DNA from: Cheilinus undulatus
Taxonomy: Eukaryota > Chordata > Actinopteri > Labriformes > Labridae
Assembly (NCBI RefSeq): GCF_018320785.1
Contig: NC_054873.1
Location: forward strand, 28,548,196 to 28,612,195
DNA length: 64,000 bases
Direction: 5' to 3'
Shown in pieces: positions 37,205 to 48,400 of the stretch (its first letter is position 1; each line of letters starts with the position of its first letter). The translations under genes were made by a program, and so were the position numbers. The notes under the pieces were generated by a model, which worked only from the letters and a program-made list of their open reading frames with translations, had not been told where the DNA came from and ran no database searches.

Positions 37205-37600
37205 TTAAAGGTGCAGTGTGTAAAACTGAATATCAACATCTAGAAGTGGGTTCTAGATTGCATTTCTTTGCTGGAAACTGTGGCAACCAGTTGAATTTAA
37301 TGTGTATCTGTAATGTGAATACAATACAATACAATAACTTTATTTATCCTTTTTTCCTCTATGTTACCATGGAAACCATGTAAAAATCCGAGATGTCGGC
37401 ATCCATGGAGGGGACCCTCCCTATGTATGAATTAAAGGTTTATTCTGAGTTTTTTTTTTTTTTTTTTTCAAAATAGCTATTTTTGAATTTAAATGACTAA
37501 ACACTTATTTAGATAGACCGTCTTAGAAATGTTTTGCTTATTTTACCAAGTTTGTTCAGCTAAATGCTACTAGGCTAAGTATTACACACTGCACTTTTAA
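37205..37600. mobile_element. TTAA-flanked MITE (piggyBac-type target), second family
   Basis: TTAA (37205-37208) then AGGTGCAGTGTGTAA opens it; TTACACACTGCACTT then TTAA (37597-37600) closes it, giving near-perfect 15-bp inverted ends. The interior contains an AATAC pentamer run followed by AACTTTATTTATCC (about 37318-37352), a LINE-tail-like patch, and a T20-like run near 37450-37470. No coding capacity. Confidence 0.75.
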
Positions 37601-37733
37601 ACAATGTTGAACTAAATATTGTGCAAAATAATATGAACTTAGGGCAAAATTCTGTTTTAACATCATCAGTGATTTTGATGATCAAGTTTCCTCTTGGTCT
37701 TCAAGGCAATGACGACCTGTATTTTTCATGCAT

Positions 37734-38436
37734 TCAGTTCCAGTTAGACATTAGCCGCCTCCTTAACACAGAGGTCAACACAGCTGTGAATCCCAGCTCC
37801 ACTTGCACCCCCAAACAGAGGTAGAACCAAGAGGTCATGTAACCCAAGCTCACATGTGACTGATGCAGTAACAAAAAAGTGCCAGTGCCTGCAAAGATGA
37901 GCAGGCTTGAAGCAGCCTGTAGGCCCGTGCTCAACCGGAGGGCTGATGTGTCTTTGCTGTAAGCTGCTAACACCATGGCCAGGAGGGCGAAGGCCACAAG
38001 AACCACAGGAGTATACAAACACAGGATGATCACTGTTGAGAGGGTGGTAATCATTATCCCGTATTCAGCTCCGTTAACAAGGCTCCTGCAGGGTGTTTCA
38101 CCATGACGGCTTGTTCGGCAAAAGTGAAAGGGGCTGATGAGGGCTTCACTGGAGACGATGAACTCACCACCAGAGAGAACCAGAGATGATAACATCTGAA
38201 TGAAGACGAGCAGGACAAGGAACACTGAAATCCAAAATAAGAGCCCTGTGGTTCTCCTTGGAGGGAGAGCAGCCCTAGCTGGAGCTGTCTCAGGCTTTGA
38301 AACCCTAGACCTGCAAGAATCAATACAAATTACATCAAGAAAATAACATAATATTGTTTATGTTTATTTCAAAGGCTGTTCAGCAAACTTAATTCTCAAT
38401 AAAATCAACATTGCTGAGAACTTACCTCACTGACAT
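37734..38436 (-). CDS. tmem140: TMEM140-like four-helix membrane protein, complete, 2 exons, 195 aa
   Basis: Exon 1 is just 11 coding bases (38436-38426, MSVR with a split Arg codon); exon 2 is 38310-37734 and ends ...SNWN and TGA. Hydrophobic helices: about 26-49 (LLFWISVFLVLLVFIQML), 88-118 (IMITTLSTVIILCLYTPV and following), 132-150 (SLLIFAGTGTFLLL) and 161-182. The first extracellular loop has two cysteines (FHFCRTS, TPCRSL). Length and topology agree with human TMEM140 (about 185 aa), and adjacency to cyren is the same as in human, which is the main reason for the name. Function unknown. The tiny first exon is supported by a GTAAGT donor and by phase; a start at a later codon would leave no Met before helix 1. 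Confidence 0.72.
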
Positions 38437-39380
38437 TGGACCTTAGAAAATCCGCCTTGAAAGAGCTCACTTGTCAACATACGCAACACACTTATGTTAG
38501 CAATAAATGTGTCACAGGTTAAATGTTCAACCATGGATCAGCTGATCAGCATGATCAGGTGCTCTACTTCCCCTTTGTGAGTGCATTTGAAAAACGTTTA
38601 TTAAACATAAAAGACTGTTATCAGTGTAAAATCATTAAGCCTGTCTGTCTTAAGACAACAAATAAAAAGTGCCCAGTATATATTATTAATTCTTTGTTAA
38701 GTTAGTTTATAGAAGAAAGGGACATATCTTGGGATCATTTAGAAACTGAAAGTAATGGGGATCATTCAGCAATATGACAGCTTTTTTGAATACATTTTTG
38801 CACAAAACTCCCCCTGGTTTAGGTGTAATTCTAGAGTAGATCTGTATGTGCTGTGCACTTTTGGGAGCTAGAAGGAATAAGCGCTATAGTGATGTGTTGT
38901 TTGTTCACGAGTCAGCTCTATGAACTAGATCCTGTGATAGATATGGCCCAGATCCCATGGATCTGGACTAAATGATGTGTCAGCTTGTGCTGTGCAACCA
39001 ATCAGATGAACACATTGTGCAAACATCTGGTGAGAATACAAAATATCATGTTAAATAATACTATTATGAAAGTCATACCATTTAGTATGACCACAATTGA
39101 TCTAAGTAAAACACATCCTTACATATCAGTCATTAGTAAAAAAAAAAAAAAAAAAAAAAGAACAAAAATCAACAAGAAAATAAAGCAACAATGTTGCCAA
39201 ATAAGGAACCGAAACAAACGACTCTTTATAAAGAGCTAAATAATCCGACTCACAAATAAGAGCCTAAATTCCCATGGTGACTAACCCATCGTGGAAGGAA
39301 GTGGAGTGGTCAGGGGATTGGTGCAAGGGACGCGCATAGACCGTGAACGCGCACGGCACGGAGCACAGACGCGTCTTCAG
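38437..39380. other. Spacer between the tmem140-like gene and the Pro/Glu-rich gene
   Basis: Holds the tmem140-like 5' flank, an A-rich run of about 20 at 39139-39159, and then a CG-rich stretch at 39330-39375 (GACGCGCATAGACCGTGAAC, CAGACGCGTCTTC), which likely is the promoter of the next gene. Confidence 0.4.
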
Positions 39381-39502
39381 AGCTTTGCTTTAAGTGGTGC
39401 GCGCCCCTCGCAGACAGTTGACTTGTGGACTTCTCCAAGCTCAGAGTACGGGATCAATCTGCGACTTTGACACTTTTTTTGCAACGTAAAGCGCTTCAAA
39501 AG
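39381..39502 (+). other. Probable 5' non-coding exon of the Pro/Glu-rich gene
   Basis: CG-rich start followed by a donor AAAAG|GTTTGT at 39502/39503. The matching acceptor AACACAG|GTTAATT is at 40396/40397, seven bases before the ATG at 40404. This gives a roughly 0.9-kb intron in the 5' UTR. Inferred from signals only. Confidence 0.45.
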
Positions 39503-40403
39503 GTTTGTTGTATTTATTTTAATCAAGTGCACGTCGAAACCTGGGCTGTTTGTTCTGTCTGTGTTTTTTCGTTTAGATTTAAGTTGGTTGAGCACGAGAG
39601 GGAGGCGGGGTCGCTTGCATGAGTTTCTTTGTTCGATTTCTGTTAACCAGCACTTAACAGTATTTTGTAAAAACACGCCTTTGACGTTTGAAATGATTGT
39701 AATCTGGGTTTTTCCAACGTCAAGATGTTATATTTAAAAAAAAAAAAAAAAAATTCATGCTTTTCTACGGATTCCTAAATCTGAGGGAAATCAGCAGGAA
39801 CACGGTTTTGCAAAATGGACAGATAATGCAAACAAAGGAAAACCACTCATTGTAACTTTCACCTTAGATGGATGCAGTGCTTTATTAATGCAAATGTTTC
39901 GAGTGCAGGTTAAACTCGTTAAGGTTTTATTTCTAATAGAGAACACGTGAGCGGTGGCATGTAAGGCAAATAAATCAAGCAAGAAAGAATTGAGCAAACA
40001 AATGCTTTAAATGTTGATATGGCACGTTTGTAACATGCACCATATAGGCACGCTTTAATCCTGACGTAGCGTGGCACATGTTGTACATTCAGCCCCTGAT
40101 GTGTGGTAAAGAACATCATGTACCATAAGTCACAAACGGGAAAGCGTAGGCTCCACCATCCCTATGGTTTCTGGCATGTTTAAACCCTTTTTTATTTTTA
40201 TTCGTTTAGTTTATCTGTTACTTTGAGCAGTTTTGCATTCATTATTTTTTGGGAAAAAAGCAACAAATCCAGCCTGACATGCAATAACTGAAACAGTTTT
40301 CCTATGCAATATTTATCTCATGAGGGTTTTCATTTTCATTTTCATTGGTATTATGAATTTTGTTTGAGATATTTGTTATTGTGATCTTCAACACAGGTTA
40401 ATT

Positions 40404-41396
40404 ATGGGTAACAGGCTCAGCAGAAGGCGAGACGCCCCGGCCAGCAGTGCTGAAGCTGCTGCCACTGAACAGAAGACTGCAGAGGAGCCAGCAGCCGTAC
40501 CAGCAGCTGAACCAGCACCCGTACCTGCAGCCGAACCAGCAGCTGAGGACTCTGGGATAACGCAGGAGGCTGTACAGGATGAAGAAGTGATTGTGGGTGA
40601 GCCAGTGACACCCGTGGCATGTTTACCTTCTGAAGATTGTGTGGCAGTGTGTAAGGGGGCGGAGGCTCCTCCTGCCCCTGAACCAGAGCCTGTGGCAAAG
40701 GAAGCCCCAGCTCCAGTCCAGCCTGAACCTCCTGTCCAAGTCAGTGAACCAGAACCTGTTGCAGCACCTGAACCTGTTTCAGCACCTGAACCTGTTCCCG
40801 AACCAGTTGCCGAAGCTCAGCTTGCTCCAGAACCTGCTCCAGAGCCTGTTACTGAACCAGAACCCATTCCTGAGCCCGAGCCTACCTCACAACCAGAGCC
40901 AGAAGTTGAGCCAGTCCCTGAGTCACTCCCACCTCCAGTTGAGGCTCCAGAGCCACAGATAGACCTGCTTACCCAGGAGTCCCTCCCTGAGCCAGAGCTT
41001 CCTTCACCACCTCTGATCGATCTGGGCGTCCCCGATGAAGCCCCTGAACCTGTTGACACACCCCTCATCCCTGAACCTGTCAGTGCAGTCGAGTCCGCAG
41101 ACGTGATCCCAGTTGTTGAAGGAGGCCTAGACGGAACTGAGGATCCTGTCGTTTCAGCATTGGAGCCGGAAAAGTCAGAGGAAACATCAGAGTTCCTGGA
41201 GAAGCATATTGAGGTGGAGGTGACAGAAGATCTGGAGAAGCTGATGGGTGATGTCAACATGGAAAATGTAAATGGACTACTAAAGAACTTGGAGCTGAAA
41301 GGAAATGACCTGCTTACTGATCTCATTCCCAATGATGTCACAATTGCAGACGACACTCTCATCACAAACATGAGCACTCCTGCAGAGCTGATGTGA
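40404..41396 (+). CDS. Pro/Glu/Ala-rich acylated peripheral-membrane protein, unrecognised, single coding exon, 330 aa
   Basis: Starts [12 protein letters not shown]: Gly2 with Ser6 fits N-myristoylation, followed by a basic patch, the plan used by BASP1 and MARCKS-type membrane proteins. Residues about 25-50 are Ala/Glu/Pro repeats ([13 protein letters not shown]). Residues about 85-185 are a long EP-rich tract of PEPVxxPEP units. Residues about 195-250 carry LIDLG-type segments ([18 protein letters not shown]). The C-terminal 80 residues are non-repetitive and acidic: [21 protein letters not shown] then [12 protein letters not shown] and a TPAELM end, likely the conserved part. Codon phase is open throughout and no rival frame is plausible. 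BASP1 is the nearest plan I know, but the C-terminus is not BASP1. AATAAA occurs at about 41973 and 42112. Confidence 0.75.
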   Translation: MGNRLSRRRDAPASSAEAAATEQKTAEEPAAVPAAEPAPVPAAEPAAEDSGITQEAVQDEEVIVGEPVTPVACLPSEDCVAVCKGAEAPPAPEPEPVAKEAPAPVQPEPPVQVSEPEPVAAPEPVSAPEPVPEPVAEAQLAPEPAPEPVTEPEPIPEPEPTSQPEPEVEPVPESLPPPVEAPEPQIDLLTQESLPEPELPSPPLIDLGVPDEAPEPVDTPLIPEPVSAVESADVIPVVEGGLDGTEDPVVSALEPEKSEETSEFLEKHIEVEVTEDLEKLMGDVNMENVNGLLKNLELKGNDLLTDLIPNDVTIADDTLITNMSTPAELM

Positions 41397-42130
41397 ATTC
41401 ACACAAGGAAAGGATGTATAAAGAAGTAAAAAGGATGTTTCTTTTTTTCTGTGAAAACCTCTTAACCCTGTCCATGAAGTCTGAAAGAATCATAAATACA
41501 GTATCTGATTTTCTTATACTTAAAGGGGCCTATTGAAGGCAAAAGCGGCTATTTCTGTCAAAATGAACCTAATGTGCCAAATGAGCTCTGGATCAAACTT
41601 AGGTCTTGTCATAAAATTACTTACTGACACATGTAGGTTTTTGATACAGTTACAAAGCCACCAGGTGTGTGGGTAAAGGGGTAAAGGGACTCAAAAATCA
41701 CAGTGGAAATATGTGATCATGAGTGTATTGTTGGACATCAGAGATATTTCTCTATGCAACTTCACTAAACAAGATTTTAAATGTATCTTTTTTCATTGCC
41801 ATATAAAAACCAGGTATAAGGATAGTGATTAAAAATAAATTTTAAAATCTTTTTAAGGTGTTTATGGGAATGCACAGCACTCGTAAGTTAATGCAGAATG
41901 ACAGGCAAGGGACAGTAGCAATGCAAATATGGAGACAGTTTGTGCAGACCGCTATTTAGCAAGAAACACGGGTCCAATAAACATTTATTCCTTAACATAC
42001 TCATACTGGGACCTTGCAATATTTCTCTAACAGGTGTGATCACCATCTAATTGTTATTTTAATATGATGAGATGGTAATTTTTTTAACTCAAGTAATGGC
42101 TTGCTTGTGAAAATAAAATATTATTCAACA
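41397..42130 (+). other. 3' UTR of the Pro/Glu-rich gene
   Basis: AT-rich sequence with CCAATAAAC at about 41973 and AAAATAAAAT at about 42112 as candidate poly(A) signals. Confidence 0.4.
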
Positions 42131-44123
42131 TGCGTCATGGTCATGTTTTTTCTTTCACCAGAAGAGAGGTTGTTTTTAATGTGCGACTATGGAAACGAAA
42201 AGAAAAACTGGTGAGATACTTTACATTCATAAGGCCACAAAGCTTTATTAGATAAATGCTCATTCCTTCATTGCGATATAAAACTAAACCAACCCAGAAA
42301 AATGTAAAGCATGCATCTGTTGAGTGCACGTAATGGAGCAATTGGAGCTTTCTCCGTTATGTGGCATGTCAAACAACACGCCAGTATACATGTGAGGAAC
42401 ACAGTGTACATATGGAAATCAAATTCCAGCCAACACAGCACAGAGCATGTAAGAAAAGACAGTGCCTTCTCACAGTCTTGTGGGAGAGAGGATGAGAGGG
42501 AGGGAAGGAGAAAGGGGAGGGGAGGGGGGATGGAGCCACATTCTTTCCAGAGGAAGGAGGTTTTCGGGGGGCCTGGGTCAAAAGTCTTTAGTGTGACTGC
42601 ATTTCAGTCCATGAGAAATCTGCTCCTCACATGCCTCTCCCACCACACAATCCCCCCACCCCCTTTACTGCAACGCTATCCCGACATCTTGACAAAGTAG
42701 TCAGTAGATTGGTATGAGACGCAACTTCAGCTTGTGTAGGAAATGGATAAAACTTAGGAAAAAACCACAGCAAAACAAACTGGGAGCTATTCTGTCAGTA
42801 AGATTTAAGATGTGCAGCTGCCCAATTTAACTTGAAAAGACAAAAGTCGTACTAGAACATCATTGTGGTACACCACTGTGTCATAATCATATTAAGCCCC
42901 ACTCCCAATAAATATTCCTGCTTGTCCAGCCACACCTTTAAAAGCCTATAAGCCTCAGGGCATGGCAGGCGGTTGAGTCCCATAGTTTTGGTAGCACGCT
43001 GATGAATCCCAGTGGAGTGGGAGAGGCCCTCTGCAGACAGTGATCTCAGTCGAGCTAGCCATTGGTGGAGATACAGTTCGCAGAGCTTCTCAGATACACG
43101 CTAAGAGAGATAAGCAGCATGATTTGCAGTATTTGTGATTCCTCTCATTCCTAAGCCCTTCAGCTCCATAAACAAATAGTCCCCCTCTCTTTGTTGATGG
43201 AGTCTCAAGAAAGAAGAGGGATGCTTTTTATAAATATTACTATTATTATCAAATTTCCATTTTCACACAACTGATAGTATGGTAATGTCTGCTGGACTGA
43301 ACGTCACTTTTTCATAGATTACGGAAGTCAGATCACTATAATATCTATGTCTTTATGAAAACATGTTACAGTATCTTAACTGATTTCTATGTGAAAATAA
43401 AAAGCTTACCGTTTCAATGTAACCTGAACTGGAAAGAATTCTAACAGAAACTGGTCATGAATGACTGCCAAAGTTTTTTGGAGGTGAGCTTGTCATCATT
43501 GCCACATCCTATGAGCACATGATGCTGTTGCAATCAAATCTGGCAGACTTACTGTACTTGTGAAAACAGGGCTGTGGTGATTCATCATTAAGTATTGCAA
43601 TAGCAGGGCAACAACATAAGATAGCACTCAAACAAAGGTCTTACTTCTAGATAACACTTAATCTTGCAAAAATTCCTCATATGAAAAGCCTCAGTTGTGT
43701 CTGAGTCTATATTGATGATTTGTACAGTTAACGTATAATGAATTTAGTTTCTTGAATTTCACTTGGGATAAATAAAGTATCTATCTATTGCACTGTGACT
43801 GTAGTTTTAATTCTTAGTTTGGCAGTCTGTTTTAATCATTAAAAAGTTTATTGACAAAGAAAGTGCTGACAACAAAACTGAAGAACTGTTTCAATGTTGT
43901 AAATGTTTAAATTACAAAATTAACAGTATTTGCTGATGCATTAAGAAATACTACCATAAACATTTCTAAAACCTAACCCTAAAAACAAATTAATTACTAT
44001 ATATTATGTCAATATTAGATTAAGGAATCTATGGATTATTATAATAAAAGTTCTCAACAGAAGGAAGTAAAGGTGCTTTAGATTATTCCATCAGAGACAT
44101 TGAAAAGCTGGTGCCTCAGGATC
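42131..44123. other. Intergenic DNA downstream of terb1 and the Pro/Glu-rich gene
   Basis: A purine tract at about 42484-42535 (GAGAGGGAGGGAAGGAG type). TTTCACTTGGGATAAATAAA then GTATCTATCTATTG at about 43757-43790 resembles the 3' tail of a fish LINE. TTTATTGAC near 43848, read on the minus strand, is AATAAA and may be the terb1 poly(A) signal. No exon seen. Confidence 0.4.
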
Positions 44124-45458
44124 TCAGGACCAGGAACCTACATTTGCTGCTCCAGCTTTCTGCAAAAAATGAAAACAATATATGGCAGTCAATCACAACA
44201 CAGTCTGACATTTACAATGGAAAAGATAAAATGCCATCCTCAGAGAGGATGTTACCTTTAGCCGTCTGTATTTATCAGCAAGGTCCACATTGGTACGTCC
44301 GGGTTGGAACGGGTACGACCACAGGATGGAGTTCCAGGAGAATCCAAAATTCTTCACTCCACAGAGCAGGTAATGCACCTCCTCACGGCTGAAGTCTTTT
44401 CTCGTTCTCCTCTATGAGCAAGAGAAGCCAAAAGAGGCAGAAGGTTTAAGACATATTAGTCTGATAAACAGCCGTGTCTGCTCATTTAGGACCAATTATT
44501 TTCATAGACACCGACCAGACAGAGTATACCCATCTCTAATACTCTACATAACTCTGTGTTCATTTATTTAATGAGCCTTCATGCCTTCACTGGTGTCAAA
44601 GTCTGGTTGATGAAGGTCTGCTTAATAGACTAATATCAGATGATAAAGTGAAGAATGTGCTTGAAACACGTGTATGATTTGTTATTTCTCTTTAAGAACG
44701 TGTGCCGAGGATGCCTGTGTGACTTATCTTAATAGGCCATACTGGTAGCACAGCTAATTTTAGCCCATTAATAGCACTCAGAATTTTTTACCCGCAGGCT
44801 TTCTGGGAAGCATATCGTACAGATTTTCCGACCTCCAGGCAGCAGTTGGTTTCAACTCCTATCGGCACGCTGTGAAAATCAATTTTTTCTACTTAACATT
44901 GGATGTTTGATCTGTGTGTGTGTCGAACTCAAATAATCATTGCACTGTAGTAGTTGAAGTTAAATGGTTTGAAACCTTTTCAAACAAATAAATCAACAAA
45001 ACCACTAAAATTATTTCTTAATGCTTTAACAGAACAGAGTTACCTTTTATAATAGATACACTTGTAAATTACTAAAGTACTATATGTGGTGGGCTAGAAA
45101 GACTATGCGGAAGGAGAATCAGAGTTAAATGCTGCTCAAACACATGGGAAGTGATTCCCATCCTTACTTCTAACCATACATTTCCTCTTTTTATTTAGAA
45201 AATATATATAAATATTTTCACCCCATGACTTCCTATCTCAGCAGTTACACGATTTATGAGAACCAAGAGGAAAGATCAAATTAGTCCAGTATCAGCTGCT
45301 CTGCAAAGGCTTCCTGTTACATTTTTAAGTGATTTAAATGTCTTCCCTCCCTTGTTCTCTCTTCCTCTATGAAATAAATATCTCAAGTTCCACCTTATGG
45401 CTGGCTTTAGTATAAGCCGGTGGGACTGATTTAACTGCTGAAGGTTAAATTTGACCGT

Positions 45459-45491
<33 letters not shown>

Positions 45492-48400
45492 TTTTATTAT
45501 TAGTAGTAGTATTATTATATCAAAATGTTCAGTTTATTCCAAAGTATGTCATGGGAAAAGCTTGCCCTTTTACCAATATAGTTGATTAGCCAATTAGCAG
45601 TTAGATTCCCTCACTACTTGAAATGATTCAGGAAATAAACTCAACTAAAAAACAAATCATTTTAAGTTGTTTTCTTCTCCTCTAAAAGAGACCTGACAAT
45701 GCTTCAGTTTTTTCAAATCTGCATCATTAAATCTAATTCACCTTACTGTGAGAAAATCACATTAAATTCAGTTTCCTTTTCAGGGTGATACTGCTGAAGA
45801 AGAGAAAGTACAGCTTTTAAGCCTTCTGTGTTAACCCTATGGTCGCTGATGAGTTTCAAGATCAGTGACTCAAACATTACAGTTTGCTCACACTAAGAAG
45901 AAAAGTCTCTTATAGAAGAGTTAAGAGCACAAAATAAAAGTTGGAAGCTTAGTGGTGATGATACTGAAGTCAGTCGACCAAAGCTAAAGTTAGGGTTAAA
46001 CGGCCTAAGATTAGATTTTTACTTTTCCTGATTATGAAAATGTTCAAAAATTATGTAATTTTTGAATATTAGTGAAGACTTCTTGATGAACAAAGTGTGT
46101 TTCAGACACTTTATTTTAAACAGTTTTTTTTTCAGGATTAATCCAAAACCCATGGATATTTTTTTTTACAATGTATTGTTTCTTCTACCTTTTACATTCA
46201 TGACAACAAATTGATCTTGTTTTTGTCCAACTGTTTCAAAACTGTCATCTTATTCTTCATATTTTTTCCAACCTTTTGAATTCTACATCTCCTTCAGCAT
46301 TACATCTGAGCTAGTCATTTAAATATCAATAAAAAGCATTAGTCTCTTACAGTAGAAACATGATCTGTGTGAGTCTTCATCTCATCATCAAGGTCAGGTA
46401 GTCTGCTGTCATTTTCTTCTCTTCTCTCTGGATATTAACCATAAAAAGTTTAAGTTCATGTATGAAAAAAAGAAAAAACCCAGAGACAATGCCGTGTTTT
46501 TTCCACTCATAAACTGGCCACAGACTTCACTTACAGAGAGACAATTACTCTTTTCTCTCTTGTCCTACTCTCCTCATTAGACGGATAATGCATCACCAGT
46601 TGTGGCTTATACAGCTGCAGGACACAAACAACGATGCAGGAGGAGAAGAACGGTCGATGAAGGATGAGAAAACAAGAGAATAGACAAAAGAGGGCAACAG
46701 TAAGACTGAAAGGAGAAAATGGAAGGAAAAAATGGACTGAGACAGAATTAAACTATGAACTGTGCAGTGGAAGAAAAACTATAAACTCCTGCAAATGTGG
46801 ACTGAGCATTGGAAAATACATTTGGCTAAAAGGTATAAAGACAGTAAATCTCAGGATGACAGTCCAGAGAGAAAAACAGTGCTTCTCACTGGCAAATTTA
46901 GGCTACACTAAGTCTCATAAAGAGACTGTGAACTCACAAAGCTGAAGAATAAGAGACAAAAAGGGAGATGGATGGAAAATATAAACAACAAAATAAAAAT
47001 AAATCAGCTCTTCCTGCACAGTGTAGTGATTGTAATGCAAGTACACAACATTCAACATCATAACACGGACAAGACTCGAGTGTCTCTCCTCCACATGTTA
47101 TGTAAGTGACATGGTAGTGCCATGTCACTGGTGTAATACAAAAGCATTAGAACACACCCTTTCTCTGTCTCCTTCTCTCACACACACAGAGACAGACAGA
47201 CAGTGTGTTTTACAGAGTGTGAAACAGCTTCATACAGCTGTGCGGCTCTGAACCAGCTCCGGCCTGCGCTGTGAGATCACTGGCCGCATTTCAACATTCC
47301 TCCTGCTCTTTGGATTGTGTGTTTCCAACAACACACAGCGGAGGACAGCTCCCACCACAGGCTCGCAATCACAACACTCACACACGCACAAAGTAATCTT
47401 CTGTAAATACTCAGCTCTGGTTCACATTTACCTTTAGGATGATGAGACTTTTTCAGAGGAGTCAAGCCTGGACCTGAAGGGTGGAGTGAGGAAATCACTG
47501 CTTTTGTTGCTCCTTTGTGCAGCGGGGTCAAAGTGATGTCTATGATAGGTGGAAGAGGACACAAATTAAAGCATTAAAAATATTGTGCTTCATATTTTTT
47601 GTTCAGTCCCTGCCACCTAAAAATAACAGTCCAAGAGATCCACTTTTATAATTACTTAAACAAGTCAAATGCAACATACTTAGTGTGCATGACAAGTGGA
47701 TGACATTTGTTTTGGGTTACAGATATAAAAAATGCATCCAAAAATAACAGACCCAGTCTGCAAAGACCTTATTGTGATACATGGTGAAAACTTCCTGATT
47801 CTAACAATCTCCCCCTTCATCTGTATGAAATTAGCTCTCTCTTCATACCTATTTTTCTCCACTTTAAACTGTGTAGTATTTTCTTTACCCCCCTGTTTTG
47901 TTTCTGCAGGTTCTTTTTACGTGTCCCACTTTTCCACAGTTGTGACATTTTTCACTAGCAAACCTGCAGTCTTTGGCTTGGTGGTTTTCTCCACTGCACC
48001 TGTAGCATTTTCTAATGTCCAGCTGGGGCGTTGGTTGTGTGTCAGTGACCTTGTTCACCGACCTCACCACTCTGTTCAATTTACCAGGTTCTTTCATGCC
48101 ATGTGAACCAGCAATGTCACTGTTTGCTGCCTCCATTGCTTATGCAAACTTGAGTGCTTTTTCAAAAGTCAGTCCATCCTCTGACAGCAGCCTCTGCTGT
48201 ATCCTGTCTTTGATCTCTCAGCATCATCAGGATTTTATTTAAAAACTGTACATATTTATGATTTTTGGTATGGCACCAGTTTCAAACCAGTACGACCAAG
48301 AAGTCTCCTGAGAGGTATCTTGGACAGTTGTGGCATAAAAATCCACACAGACTCACAGACATGACAGACAATTAGAGTAGAAAGACTATTCGTTTAGGTA

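Noticed and set aside
40639-40962. 107-aa plus-strand Leu/Gln-rich open frame
   Set aside because: Shifted-frame reading of the same EP repeat tract; no start context or conserved feature.
40817-41377. 186-aa minus-strand Ser/Gly-rich open frame
   Set aside because: Antisense shadow of the Pro/Glu-rich gene; the composition follows from the repetitive codons of the plus-strand frame.
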